In this document: piece after piece, positions 1 through 10,598 of the stretch
Layout of the letters: each line of letters begins with the position of its first letter
Position numbering within the stretch: position 1 is the first letter of the stretch
Origin: Isochrysis galbana
Lineage: Eukaryota > Haptophyta > Isochrysidales > Isochrysidaceae
Assembly: GCA_018136815.1 (NCBI GenBank)
Contig: CM030931.1
Coordinates: 6,716,399-6,780,398 of the forward strand
Direction: 5' to 3'
Length of the DNA stretch: 64,000 bases
Program-made: the position numbers and the translations under genes
Notes under the pieces: model-generated
The model's input: only the letters and a program-made list of their open reading frames with translations
Databases searched by the model: none
Told to the model about the DNA's origin: nothing

Positions 1-1
1 G

Positions 2-976
2 CTGACGAAGCGACCGCGCCCACCGTCGGAGGCCGAGCAGGTGTGTGCGACCCCGGTCGCACCCCGCGGCCCGTGGCCTCGGCCACACCCAACAAGGCAG
101 CCATGCTGGCCCCCCTCATGGGGGGTGGCTGTCTGTAGACCCCACCACATCACCACCACAACCACACCGTCACCCCCTCCATGGGCATGCCTTATGGCAG
201 AGGCCCCTCCCACCCCGGCGACGGTCGCGCTGCCACGGCAGCGCGACCCGAGACCGGGTGGCCCTCATGGGCACAACATCATGACAACACATTTTTGCAA
301 CACAGCCAGCATACTGCCTTGGGAGAACAAGGAAGACTGGACAACAGGAGGCCGGTGGCGAAGCCCAGCCCCCAGAGCAACGCGCTACCCTCACTTCCAA
401 TCACCTGGCCCTGCGAGACTAACCACATACCCATACGGCCCTGCACCACAGGAACCAGACTCAGAAGATGAGGACAACAATGTGGACACCGACGCAACGT
501 ATGACCTGTCGCTACACCAGGAAGGCGACTTCATCCTTCACGACACGATGGTGTACGCGGCCATCGTCGAGCTTCTCCTCGAACTCGAGGGTGTGGACCC
601 CGAGCCGGACTTCTGGGCCCGATCCTCAAAGGGTCCTTGGCACATCGCGATAAACGAAGACTGCATGCTGCAATTCAAGGCACGTTACGGAGAGCTCACC
701 ACGATCAGGGTTCACAACGTTGACATCAAGGTGGAAGTCAAGATTGAATCCATCGAGGACAAGCTCAACAAAAAAGGCTCCTCGTCGCGCAAAGCACTGT
801 ACGAGGCACTCCAAGATGTCGCGGCCCACGTCGTGATCGAGGCAGAGGGGGATAATATCGGAAAACCAATTAGGATTCGTGCCAAGACGGCTGATCAGCG
901 AAGCAACACACCTGCTCCAACTCACGAGAGCATATCTGGACGAAACCGGGGAACCGGGCCTAATACTAGCCCTTGA
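2..976 (+). pseudogene. LINE ORF1 (gag-like) fragment
   Basis: The frame is open from the window edge and has no ATG of its own here. The conserved part, about 440-865, aligns by eye with residues of the 8,033-10,033 ORF: an acidic stretch, then a block around GVDPEPDFWARSSKGPW that matches GVDLEPEFLSKSASGPW. Past about 865 the frame reads only the RT region out of frame. It would normally be an RNA-binding chaperone of the retrotransposon RNP. Because the CCCH fingers are deleted, the product is probably not functional. Confidence 0.7.
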
Positions 977-3431
977 TTGGGAAAAAGCGTTCGATAGAGT
1001 CAGTTGGGAGTTCTACCACTTGGCCCTCGAACTCCTCAACTTTGGCCCGAACTTCCAATCACTCGCCAAAGCGCTCACTAGCGAGAACGCCCGACCGGTA
1101 AGGACGATCAAAACCAACGGGGGAAGGAGCTATCCCTTTACTGTGGGAAGCGGCATGCCGCAAGGCTGCCCGTTATCCCCGCTCACCTTCCTACTCACGA
1201 CGGAGGCACTCACCCGGGCCATAAACAGGGACGAAGACATAGCGGGAATAGACCTCAATGGATACAATCTGAAGATTAGCCAGTTCGCAGACGACACGGC
1301 GCTAATAGCCAGGGACTATAAAAGCATGAAAAAATCCCTGTACTGGGTACAACTACATGAAAAAGCCACGGGGGGGAAAACGAACGAAAGTAAGTTCCAA
1401 GGACTCCGGATGGGAGGGCAAAGGACCCGCAAACCCCCGTGGGACATGCGAAAATACAACTGGATAAAAAATAGCGAATACCTAACGATATTAGGCGTGC
1501 CACTAGGAGCGCCGGAGGCGCTCAAACCCTTCTGGGCGAAGCTAGCAGACAAAATCGACGAGAAAGTTACCAAACTAGCGCCGGCCACCGGACATATGTC
1601 GATATTTGGGAGAGCCGCCATAGTAAACTTCATTATTTACGGAACACCGAGATATTGGCTACAGACTCTGGCCGCCCCTAAATGGTTTCACACGCGGATA
1701 CAGAGGGCCGCGGATGCGGTCCTCTGGACGAGCCCATACACCCAAAAGCAGAGCAAATGGATCGCTCACCCACACTACGCCACACACCACGCAAAAAGCG
1801 CGACCAGGACATTGGGGCTAGGGCTCATACACTGGCCGACTCATGTCAAGGCCCTCCAAGCCAAATGGATCCTAAACTACCTAAACGCACGCAAAGCGAT
1901 CTGGAAGCACGCGCTGGACGCATGGTTCTGTCGCACCGGGCTGGGGAGGGGCGCTGTCCTCTCCACGATACCAATAAAAACACTTACGGGAAGCCTCAGA
2001 GGCAACCCAGCACTCCCGACCTTCTGGAAAGAGGCCCTGATAAACTTCCGAGACCTAAACATCCAACCCTCGTGGCTCACGCGCGAAGGCGCGCTCTCGC
2101 AACCCATATGGCACAACCCACACTTCTCCCCCCCCACGATTCGCGCCGCATGGGCGCGAATGTGGGAGACCTTGCACACGACCGTAATCCACAACGTGTT
2201 CAAAGACGATGCCTTCACGACGCCCTATAGTAGAGAGGAATGCTCGGCATATGTCGCACACCTCCCAGAGATCTTCGTACACGAGGGCCGAGCGATCCGC
2301 AAAACAGAGTTCCTAGACTCATGGGACGCCGTGGTTGACCACGCGCGGCAAATACTAGGCAAGTCAGCGGAACGCCCGCTACCCGTCCCCGGCGAGAGGA
2401 CCTGCCAGAAGGGCAAAGACTCCAGCCAAGAGCCGAGAGAGACAGAACGCGAAGAGATTAGGGCCTCAGAGGACAATAAACACATCAAAAAACTTAATAA
2501 CATATGGATCCACACAGACACCGATTACCTCGGGGAGGTCTCCGACACCGGCGGCGTAGTGAACGCCGAAGAAACACAACGGTACCACCCCCCGGCCCGA
2601 TGGGAGAACGGATACAAAGGGCCAAAATACATGGAATACCCGCTGGCCGACGAGTACGCCATACAAAAAGGAAAAATCGCACTCGACGCAATCACGGTTT
2701 CCGACATAACGAAAGCCGCGCTCAAGGTGACAAGACTAAACAACCCGCAAACGGCCAAAATAGCTTGGGAAAAGCGCCTAGACATCTCGAAAGACAACTG
2801 GAAACACATAGCCAGGCTGTACACCTTGCCGCTGTTGAAGCACGCGGACAAACACCCGCACTTCAAACACATCACCCACAGGAGGATAGGTACCAGAAAC
2901 AGATTCGCGACAACCACAACCAACAAGTGCAGAATGTGCAATCAACATCAAGAGGACTCATGCCACCTGGCATGGTGCCCTGCGACAAGAAAAATCTTCG
3001 ACACCATAGATGCGATCGCTAACTACACTCCGAAAACGAATAGGTCACATGGGCAGAAAACTAAGGATAGGCTATTCGCATACCCGGACGCGACTACCCC
3101 CGACAGCCTAAAAACCCTCTATATCATAGCCTGGAGATATATAATAAGAGACTTCTACAGAATAGAGTTCGAATCATATGATTACCACTACATACCGGTC
3201 TTAGAATCCACGCTCTTAAGATTCACCACCCTGGTGAGGGGCCTAACACCGTCGAAAACCTGTCGCCCGATGCGCACTCGCACGGCGGCCCAGGGTAGAA
3301 AACCTAAAATAAAAAGGTCAGCGGAGCTCAGCGCCCCGATATTTACAGAAGACAACAAAGGTAAACTAAGATTGAGCGACAACCTCGGCCTTGTGGCGGA
3401 AGCGATTGGCCTCGCCGAAAGGCTCGCCTGA
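879..3431 (+). CDS. LINE reverse transcriptase (ORF2 C-terminal part)
   Basis: The 850-codon open frame has RT motifs at about residues 31-40 (LDWEKAFDRV), 95-101 (QGCPLSP) and the catalytic FADD at 136-139, typical of LINE-type RTs. A CCHC-like cysteine cluster lies at about 684-700 (CRMC, then CHLAWC), as in the C-terminal knuckle of many LINE ORF2 proteins. It would copy element RNA at a nicked target. The frame opens on GTG within the RT fingers, not on ATG, because the endonuclease and RT start are deleted. It is therefore a long but 5'-incomplete ORF. The copy at 11.6 kb is its close relative. Confidence 0.85.
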   Translation: MPRRLISEATHLLQLTRAYLDETGEPGLILALDWEKAFDRVSWEFYHLALELLNFGPNFQSLAKALTSENARPVRTIKTNGGRSYPFTVGSGMPQGCPLSPLTFLLTTEALTRAINRDEDIAGIDLNGYNLKISQFADDTALIARDYKSMKKSLYWVQLHEKATGGKTNESKFQGLRMGGQRTRKPPWDMRKYNWIKNSEYLTILGVPLGAPEALKPFWAKLADKIDEKVTKLAPATGHMSIFGRAAIVNFIIYGTPRYWLQTLAAPKWFHTRIQRAADAVLWTSPYTQKQSKWIAHPHYATHHAKSATRTLGLGLIHWPTHVKALQAKWILNYLNARKAIWKHALDAWFCRTGLGRGAVLSTIPIKTLTGSLRGNPALPTFWKEALINFRDLNIQPSWLTREGALSQPIWHNPHFSPPTIRAAWARMWETLHTTVIHNVFKDDAFTTPYSREECSAYVAHLPEIFVHEGRAIRKTEFLDSWDAVVDHARQILGKSAERPLPVPGERTCQKGKDSSQEPRETEREEIRASEDNKHIKKLNNIWIHTDTDYLGEVSDTGGVVNAEETQRYHPPARWENGYKGPKYMEYPLADEYAIQKGKIALDAITVSDITKAALKVTRLNNPQTAKIAWEKRLDISKDNWKHIARLYTLPLLKHADKHPHFKHITHRRIGTRNRFATTTTNKCRMCNQHQEDSCHLAWCPATRKIFDTIDAIANYTPKTNRSHGQKTKDRLFAYPDATTPDSLKTLYIIAWRYIIRDFYRIEFESYDYHYIPVLESTLLRFTTLVRGLTPSKTCRPMRTRTAAQGRKPKIKRSAELSAPIFTEDNKGKLRLSDNLGLVAEAIGLAERLA

Positions 3432-3770
3432 GGTCGAGGCACACCCTCCCCTCCCCCACCCTCTCTGAAAGAACCACCCACGAAGAAGAACAACTCACGT
3501 GCACGAGGCACCTCAGCAACGGCACGACACCTACACCACAGCAGCAAGAAACCGGCCACCCAGAGGCACAGGAGGAAGGCGAGGACAGACCACTGAGGGC
3601 CGGTGCACCCCGCCCGACCCAGCCCCCCCACGACCCGGGCCCCTATGTAGAGCACGAGGGGAGTTGCCGCAAGGCGGGAAGTGAGAGGAGAGGAAGGGAT
3701 CTGGGCGTGGCTACAATAGACAACCCCGTAGCCGCGCGCGTGGCGAGAAAATTAAAAGGTTTTTTTTTTG
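3432..3770 (+). mobile_element. 3' untranslated end of LINE copy 1
   Basis: The noncoding tail after the RT stop contains the block CCCCACGACCCGGGCCCCTA (about 3,626-3,645), then GTAGAGCACGAGGGGAGTTG, and ends ATTAAAAGG followed by about ten T. The same order of blocks recurs at 39,760-39,925, which identifies this as the family 3' terminus. The terminal tract on the coding strand is oligo-T, not poly-A. Confidence 0.75.
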
Positions 3771-4351
3771 ATAGCTTATGGTTTATGGTTTATGGGGGCA
3801 TTTGTAAAAGAAACAACGAGCAACCAAAGCTGAAGCTGAAGCTGATAGCTGAGGTTGGGGTTGAGGTTGAGGTTGAGATTGCAGCCTCTTGTGCCCGGTC
3901 TTGGTGGTGAGGCCACATGCCGGATACTAGCATCCCTAGCCACATACACCGGACGAGCCATGCACCAACCGCGCACACACCCCATCTTGGGGGAGGGGCT
4001 CCGTTGCCGACGAAGGGCTAAGGTCCCGGTCATACTCACACAACAAGAAAACTCTGGCGCTCTCCTTTCACCGTCGATAGCTCTTCCGCTTCTCTCTGTG
4101 GGATCTTCCCCCCCCCTCCCCCTTATTTCCCCCCCCCCGCCGGTGCCTGCTCGCTCTCTGCCCGCCAGCCCGCCAGGCCATCGGCGGCTGCGGCGGGAGC
4201 GAGAGCGCGAGCGCCGCCCCACCCCTCACCCCCTCCCAGCCCGCGCCGCCCGGGCCCGTCCTACTCCGGCCTGCCCCAGCCTGCTCCATCCCGATCCGGC
4301 CCGCCCCGCCCCGCCCCACTCGCACGCCCGCAGCACTTCGGGTGCGGGGCT
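3771..4351. other. Intergenic region with short tandem repeats and pyrimidine-rich promoter side
   Basis: No gene is seen. At about 3,827-3,882 there are short tandem units (AAGCTG, then GAGGTT). From about 4,080 the sequence turns C-rich with few A, as expected for the 5' leader of the gene starting at 4,352. No clear TATA box is seen. Confidence 0.5.
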
Positions 4352-7300
4352 ATGACGCCGTTCGCCCGTTTTTTCCTCGCTGCGCACACCGACCTCGCTA
4401 TATGGGGAATCATCGCCTGCTGCTGCTCGGCGCTGCTGCTCATCACCTGCTGGTGCATGCCTGACGTGCGCCGCACGCCTGGCTGGCAGTTCCTATACTC
4501 GTCGATGTACGAGATCTATTCGTCTGCAGGTGCGCCACACCCAACCTACCTGATCCTGCTGGTACAACGCCCACAGCTCGTGCTGTTGTCCGCCCGCGTA
4601 GGCTTCGTGGTGGTCGCACTCATCCACAGCCCACCTATCTCGCTTCCGTCGCCGCTCACGCTGCCAGTGCCGCTGCACATCCCACTGCCTACCTCGCTGC
4701 CTTCATCGTCATCGGACGCCCGGCTTGCGCGGCTCGCATCCGCAAACGCCACAGTTTCCATGTCAGAGGACGATTTCGAGATCGTCGAGCATCTCATTTG
4801 CTCCGCCTACCTCCCATTGCTTGTCACCGTGCTGGCGGCCGATATGGGCGCCAACTGCTGGCGCCTCTTGATGTACGTCGACCTGATCGTTGTGTACCAC
4901 AATCCGTTCCGGCCGAACACCGCGCGCCCCCTCTACCACCTCGCCGTGCTCCTCACCTCCGTCTTATGGGGACTGGGCATCTCCGACACCAACGTGCTCT
5001 GCACATCGGCTGACGCGTCAGGCTCGCTTAACTTGCAGACGCTCACTTGGGGGCTGGTATACGCGCCATTCCTCCTGTTTGTTCTCTGCGGCGGCGGCCT
5101 TTACGCCGCCGTGGCATGGCTGCTTTCTCGTGACAAAGAGCATCGGCCTATCTCGCTTCTTGCGCGACAGAGAGTGATGGAACATTGCCTACTCTACTTG
5201 CTCCTATACGCGGTGCTGTTGGGCTCGCTCGCCGCATCATATGCCAACTTTCGGCTCTTTGAACAGCTCGCCCACTCTTTCTTCGTGCATGCTGTGGCGG
5301 CGCTTACCGCTGGCCGCCCCGCCTTCGCCTTTGTCGGATGGCTTTTGATCAATCGGGTCCCACAGCGTTTGGTGGGCTGCGCTAGGCGTGGGGGAGAGGT
5401 GCCCACCTCCTCACGGCTCACAATGCTGGAGGAACCCTTGATGGTTGAGCCCCAGCCGTTGGGGGCCGGCTGGCTTCATAGGCGCAAGAAGCTTCGCGGG
5501 GAACGGGGCGTGGACGATGGGGTGAGCCGCCGGCCTAGGGCCACGTGCAATGGGGAAGACGACACAGAGGATAAACTCATAACAAGTATGAGCTATGACT
5601 CACGCATATCGGATGGGCAAGGACTCGGCGAGGCAGGCTTCAAAGAGGAATTGAGGTACGAGCTAGTGCTTGATGTGACGAAGGCCATCGCAGAGCTAGC
5701 AGAGCGCGAGGCCATACAACAGCCTTTGCCGGCTGAACGAGGCACGAGTACCGACGTAAATGATGGCGTGGCGAGCAGTTCTCTATCTGCTACGGTGGCC
5801 GATTTTGTCGCCGGATTCACCGGTCAAGCCCCTGCCCCCGCAACACCTTCTGAGGACCGGACTGCAGCCGATTGGGAGATCATGAACTCGCCCCGGCGTT
5901 CCGTAGTCTCGCTGTCTGGGACGGGCCCACAACAGCCCGAAAATCGTGTGCAACATTATGCTGTGGCTCACTTCCGCGCAATTAGAGCTGCATTTGGCAT
6001 CCGCCCAGAGGTGCGTCGACTGTCAACTTGCAATGGCTGCACGTATTGCGATCGAGTATGGCCGTGCTGTGCCCGCATGGCCAGCAACGCGCGCGTGTGC
6101 TCGGGTGCGGATTCTCAACGCAGCTCACTCGATCCCTGTTGACGATGACGTTCCTTTGTTCCTTACAGGAGTTCGCCTCCGCCTTCGCAAGCAGCCTTCC
6201 TGAGCTGCAACAGTCCTCGCGCCTCTTGCGCGAGTCGGTGTCGGAGGGAGCTTCAGGTTCCTTCTTCTATTGGGTCAAGCATCCCGACGGCCGGGACACC
6301 GGCTATATTGTGAAGCAAATCACCCATCGCGAGAAAGACGTCTTGATGAGCATTCTGCCCGCCTACAAGCAGCACGTGCAGCGACGGAATGGCGCAAGCT
6401 TACTGCAGTATCTCAGCTGCCACTCAATGCGCCTTCGTTGGCAATGGGCGGGGAAAGTCTATTTTGTGGTGATGCGCAACTTCTTTCCCATCCGCCCCCA
6501 GCTCTGCTTCGACCTGAAAGGAGCAACTGCGAACCGTCGCGCGCTGAACGCTTGGCAGCTTCATCAGAGCAACACCGTCGCCGGCATGTACGACACACTG
6601 CGTGACTGGGAATGGATGGACATAGGTATGACTACTGATATGGACCCCACTGACCGCGCTGTCCTTTGGGACACGCTCTCCGCCGATACCGAGCTTCTAG
6701 TGCGACAAAACATCCTAGACTACTCCCTTCTTCTCGGCATTTATCGGCCGCCCGCTACGCTTATTCCTCAACAAAAACGAGCGCAAATGCGCGAGCTTGT
6801 TCGCCAATGTTGCGGCACTGCGTTTGTGTCCAGGGATCGACAAAAGGTGCGCGCCCGCAGGTGCCCGCGAACGGCTGGCGCTGATCTCGATTGAAAGCTG
6901 TGCGATGCGCGATGCGCTTCGAGCTTACACCGGCCTGGTCCGGCTTGAAGCACCCTGACGCCTTGTGCTACTGCGCCGGACCACGCAGGTGTACTTTTTT
7001 GGCCTTATCGACGTGCTCGAAAAGTTTTCCTTGCGGTGGCGGCTGCAGCGCATGGTGCTTCGCTTGTTGTACGCGATAGCGATGAGGTGGAGTGATTCGG
7101 ATGGCATCTCGGCCATGCCGCCTCCTTTGTATGCCGACCGATTCCAAACTTTCGTGGCTCACGAAGTCCTGCATATGGATGTGTCTCCACGCCTTGCCCC
7201 AGTTGACGACTTGGGCCGTGCTGGTGGGCTGTGGGCAAGGATAAAACAATTGCTCGGTGTCTACGGTCGCGAAGGTGGCGGACGGCGCCCGCGTTCTTGC

Positions 7301-7492
7301 GGTCTTGCTAGATGGCGCCGCCTATGGGAAAGACGGCGTCGAGGCCTGGTCAAGCAACGGATTGACTCGGAGCATGATGACTACGTCGCGAGGATCCGCG
7401 AGCTCGAGGAGCACATCCTTTTTCTCGAAGGGGAAGTGGCTGCACTCGGAGGGGCCTCGCATCGCGAAATCGGCGCTACCTGTCACGTGTGA
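4352..7492 (+). CDS. GPCR-PIPK: seven-transmembrane receptor fused to phosphatidylinositol phosphate kinase
   Basis: Exons are 4,352-6,010, 6,169-6,846 and 6,989-7,492 (GT-AG, all phase 0), giving about 946 aa. The segment 4,530-4,766 could be a further 237-nt in-frame intron. The N-terminal part carries about seven hydrophobic spans; DLIVVYHNPF followed by YHLAV resembles the signature around spans 3-4 of GPCR-PIPKs known from oomycetes and Dictyostelium RpkA. The kinase begins at a glycine-rich GSFFYW, has the ATP lysine in YIVKQI, FDLKG, LDYSLL, the GLID motif after intron 2 and a PPPLYADRF segment. A charged coiled coil ends the protein. It should phosphorylate a phosphatidylinositol phosphate at a membrane in response to a ligand; ligand and exact lipid specificity cannot be read. 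The intron at 6,011 joins GIRPE to EFASAF, restoring the usual start of the kinase fold. Confidence 0.88.
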
Positions 7493-8010
7493 CCAATATG
7501 AAGCGATCAGACCATCAAAGCCCTGTGAATGAGGATGTTCCCGCCGGGTGTAGTTTTCACCTTCCGGGGCTGAAATATACGGGTGGTGACCGATGGGGAC
7601 GACATCCATACACTAAAAGAGGTACAAGCTTGGCCTCGAGGACCTTTCTCGTGTGAATTGCTCGCGCCGTCTCCGCTCGGCGCCCGTCGCCTTCGGGCTA
7701 GGAATTTAGAGAAATTGAATTTTCCTCACTTGCTTTTATTTGCGAGACTTTCGGTCCGTCATCGCGCACCTACGTTTGAGTACTTTGCTCCCCCTTGAGC
7801 TTGTACTGTGCGCAACGTTTACCCCCCACTTGCGAGGCGGCATGGGGCTTCGCGGCTTGAGTAATAATAAAGAATGTTATGCCCAAGTCTAGAGGTGGGG
7901 GATATTGGGTTAAAATAAAACGTAAAACGTCGGTACATCGGAGGGTCAGATTTCTTTTCACGAGCGAGAGGACGAAGATTCCCCCCCCCCTTTCTCCCCT
8001 CGCAATCCAA
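7493..8010. other. Intergenic, no gene seen
   Basis: Downstream flank of the GPCR-PIPK gene. It holds AT-richer stretches (7,700-7,760 and 7,850-7,930) and a C run at 7,981-7,990, but no coding signal. It ends at the hairpin that starts the next LINE copy. Confidence 0.4.
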
Positions 8011-10040
8011 CTATCAGTAAACTGATAGGGTCATGGAGCGCGCGCCGCCGCCCTCCCTCGCTGCCGCTGCCCTCGCTGAGATGGACGAAGGTTTGAGTGA
8101 CACCCCGCTGTCGCCGAAGCGACCGCGACAGGACGACCCTCCCAGCCAGGTGGGCACAGGAGCCAGCCTGCCACGCCCGCGGACAACCGCGAACGCCACG
8201 AACAAGGCTGCCATGCTGGCAGCAGCCAGCACACAGCACACCTCCAACACAACACACAGCCACACCAGTCACACCACACCAGTGGGACGCTTCCAAAGGG
8301 AAGGCCTCCGGGCTGGGACCCTACATAACCGCGGTACCGCCCTCGTGCTCCGGCGCGAGGGGCTGGCCCGGCACCATCTTCAGCAGAACCCCAATGGGGA
8401 AATGCTGCACCACAACAAGGGGTTGAACAAAGAGCAGTCAGGAACCCCCAGCACGGGGCACAGGAGCAAAAAGGGAGGCAGACCAGGAGGGATGCCCCCC
8501 AACGCCCCCGAAGGCCAAACGGACAAGCGAGCCACGGGCGCGCGAACGTCGCAAGTGGCACAGGCCCAGGAGGCCCACCACAACAAGCACCAACTTGAGA
8601 GAGAGCATACGCAAAGAACAATCCACACGGAAACCTCGGTAGGGGGAGACAACATAGCGGAAACATCGAGCCATATGGACGCCCGAGAGACGAAAGCCTA
8701 CTCAAGGCTAACCCCACCCTCCGCCTTGGCCACACAGGTGGCCCTCCTTGACGAAGACTTAGAGCCCGAACCCGAGGGGGAGGCCGAATTCCCGGACTCC
8801 CACAAGATCATTATCACCTTTACGGCATACGAGAAAGGGCACAAGGCCAAAGACGAAGAGGTCCTCGGCGCGATCGTCGCGCACCTAAACAAGCTGGAGG
8901 GCGTAGACCTCGAGCCCGAATTTCTATCCAAGAGCGCCTCCGGCCCTTGGGAGATTCTCGTCACGGCGGATTGCGCCAATCAATTCCGTGAAGAATACAA
9001 AGATGTGGCGGACTTTCGCAAGGCGGGTATTCCCTGCCCGATCGCGGTCAAGTATCAAACACTCGACGAAAAATTCAAAGAAATCCCGCGGGCATCCAAT
9101 AAGGCATTGGCCAGCGCGTTTAAAGACGCCTCAGCGCACCTAGTGGTGCGCAACTACAAGTTTGAGCTGAAAAACTACATAACAATTAGCTCGCTCGCCA
9201 AAGCGGTCGAGAACCAAGGCTTCTTCTTCCTCCAAGGCAACCAAGAGCGCACCAAGATCCTCACCAAAGAGGGGATCCTTGTAACACAGGGTAAGAAGGA
9301 AGTATACCATCTGTACGTAGCTCCGAAGCACGGAACGTTCGCTTCTTTCGACTTTCCGCGCAAAATCATGCTCACCGTCAACGGGGCTCCCTTCCCCATC
9401 GAGTACTCCGTCCGCAACTGCCGCGAGCTCGGCGGCGACATAAAGAACCTGAGCATCCACGCGGGGCCTAAGGGCTGCAAAGGATATAACAAAGGCTACG
9501 CCATGGCGTTCCATCCCCCCTTGCGCATCTGCGTGTGCGAGGAAGAAAAAGCCGCGCGACTCGAGCGCGAGGAACGCAAGCGCGCGGCCCCGCCGAAGAT
9601 GACTATCCAAGAAGCCATGAACCCGAATGCCACGGAGCTGTGCAAGCGATTCCCGAACGGCAAATGCCCCATGAACATCATGGGCAAGGCATGCAACCGC
9701 TCGCACGAGTACCCGGGCGCATGGAAGGACGGCATGTGCATGATAGTCTGCGCGTTCCCGCGCGCGAGCGCCGGAACCCCAGGGAAGCAACCCAAGAGCG
9801 GAGTCTGCGCCTTGGGCGCCGGATGCCGCTACATGCACAAGTGCGCGCAGCACGCGCGCGACCTAGGCCGCGCTAACCTTCTCATTATATATGCGCTCAC
9901 ATTCGACTCCACTTGCGGATACCCAGGTGAGGGGCCGGTCACGATCGTCTCCTACAACATGAATGGCGCCGGACACGGCGCCTTAGGCATAGATATGGCC
10001 AATGAGGCAAATCTTAGGGGTAGAATTGTATGAGGTGTAA
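8011..10040 (+). mobile_element. LINE copy 2, 5' portion only
   Basis: It starts with a perfect hairpin, CTATCAGTAAACTGATAG at 8,011-8,028, five bases before the ORF1 ATG. It runs through ORF1 into the first residues of an AP-type endonuclease and then stops matching any element. A copy that keeps its 5' end and lacks its 3' end is the reverse of the usual LINE truncation. Confidence 0.75.
8033..10033 (+). CDS. LINE ORF1 with CCCH zinc fingers, fused to start of AP endonuclease
   Basis: The frame opens with ATGGAGCGCGC and encodes 666 aa. Residues about 1-240 are low-complexity, His/Gln/Thr-rich. Residues 245-480 are the conserved ORF1 region shared with copy 1. Two CCCH-like clusters follow (CKRF...C...CNRSH near 9,640-9,705 and CALGAGCRYMH near 9,808-9,840), which should bind RNA. 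At the end, VTIVSYNMNGAG resembles the first strand of LINE AP endonucleases, but the catalytic residues are missing because the copy is cut soon after. ORF1 and endonuclease are in one frame here, suggesting a single-polyprotein LINE. Confidence 0.75.
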   Translation: MERAPPPSLAAAALAEMDEGLSDTPLSPKRPRQDDPPSQVGTGASLPRPRTTANATNKAAMLAAASTQHTSNTTHSHTSHTTPVGRFQREGLRAGTLHNRGTALVLRREGLARHHLQQNPNGEMLHHNKGLNKEQSGTPSTGHRSKKGGRPGGMPPNAPEGQTDKRATGARTSQVAQAQEAHHNKHQLEREHTQRTIHTETSVGGDNIAETSSHMDARETKAYSRLTPPSALATQVALLDEDLEPEPEGEAEFPDSHKIIITFTAYEKGHKAKDEEVLGAIVAHLNKLEGVDLEPEFLSKSASGPWEILVTADCANQFREEYKDVADFRKAGIPCPIAVKYQTLDEKFKEIPRASNKALASAFKDASAHLVVRNYKFELKNYITISSLAKAVENQGFFFLQGNQERTKILTKEGILVTQGKKEVYHLYVAPKHGTFASFDFPRKIMLTVNGAPFPIEYSVRNCRELGGDIKNLSIHAGPKGCKGYNKGYAMAFHPPLRICVCEEEKAARLEREERKRAAPPKMTIQEAMNPNATELCKRFPNGKCPMNIMGKACNRSHEYPGAWKDGMCMIVCAFPRASAGTPGKQPKSGVCALGAGCRYMHKCAQHARDLGRANLLIIYALTFDSTCGYPGEGPVTIVSYNMNGAGHGALGIDMANEANLRGRIV

Positions 10041-10598
10041 AAAATGGCAATGGGAGGGTAAAAAAAAGGGGGGAACCTCAAGTTGCAACTTCTCATCGGG
10101 CGGGAATCAAATGCCAAAGCTGCAGCTTAGATATCAAGCAACCGATCCCCCCCGCGGGCGCGGTTGCAAATTCTTTACGGGTAGGGCATGAGCGCGCGTG
10201 ACTGAGGGGGGGGGAGGGGGGTCGATAATAAAACATCTGAAGATTCGGGCTACTCACGCTAGCTATACGGGTCCACGTACTCACGGTACTCACTTACGAC
10301 ATCGCCTATACCCCAGTTTACTCACTCCCTTACACCACCCCCTTCATTCCTTTGTCTTTGGTATCGGGGGGGGGGAGGGGCGCGTGCACGACAACGGGCC
10401 AAGTGCAAGGGGTGGGCTGGGGCAGACCTGCTGATGTGGTGTTCCTGTGGCAAAACAAACGTAAACGCCTATTGCATGTGACACTTCGTGCCCCTGGGAG
10501 GTCTCGGCCCCCTCTTCTCGCGTCTTTTTCAAGTATCTCCGCGTTTTCGCGGCATGCGTGTGTCGCTCGGTAGTAGAGCGTCGAATAACCCCCGGCGA
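10034..10598. other. Intergenic with one dispersed-repeat segment
   Basis: No gene is seen. The part at 10,388-10,540 (around GGGCCAAGTGCAAGGGG and GGGCTGGGGCAGACCTG) is repeated in reverse orientation at about 17,810-17,965, so it belongs to a dispersed repeat. A G run and short direct repeats (ACTCACG) lie at 10,200-10,330. Confidence 0.55.

Larger units (their letters stand above)
1..3770 (+). mobile_element. Non-LTR (LINE) retrotransposon, copy 1, internally deleted
   Basis: This copy starts left of the window and runs to an oligo-T tract after AATTAAAAGG near 3,770. It holds the first part of ORF1 (2 to about 865), matching the copy at 8,033-10,033, and then jumps directly to the reverse transcriptase near 870. 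The CCCH fingers, the AP-type endonuclease and the RT amino end, at least partly present at 8 kb, are missing, so the copy is an internal deletion derivative. A related 3' end recurs at 39,687-39,925. The class follows from the RT motifs. The 5' boundary and any target duplication lie outside the window. Confidence 0.85.

Noticed and set aside
9140..9853. Long minus-strand frame (237 codons) opposite LINE ORF1
   Set aside because: The plus-strand frame has conserved ORF1 and CCCH motifs matching copy 1; the antisense frame shows no family features and is a codon-bias shadow.
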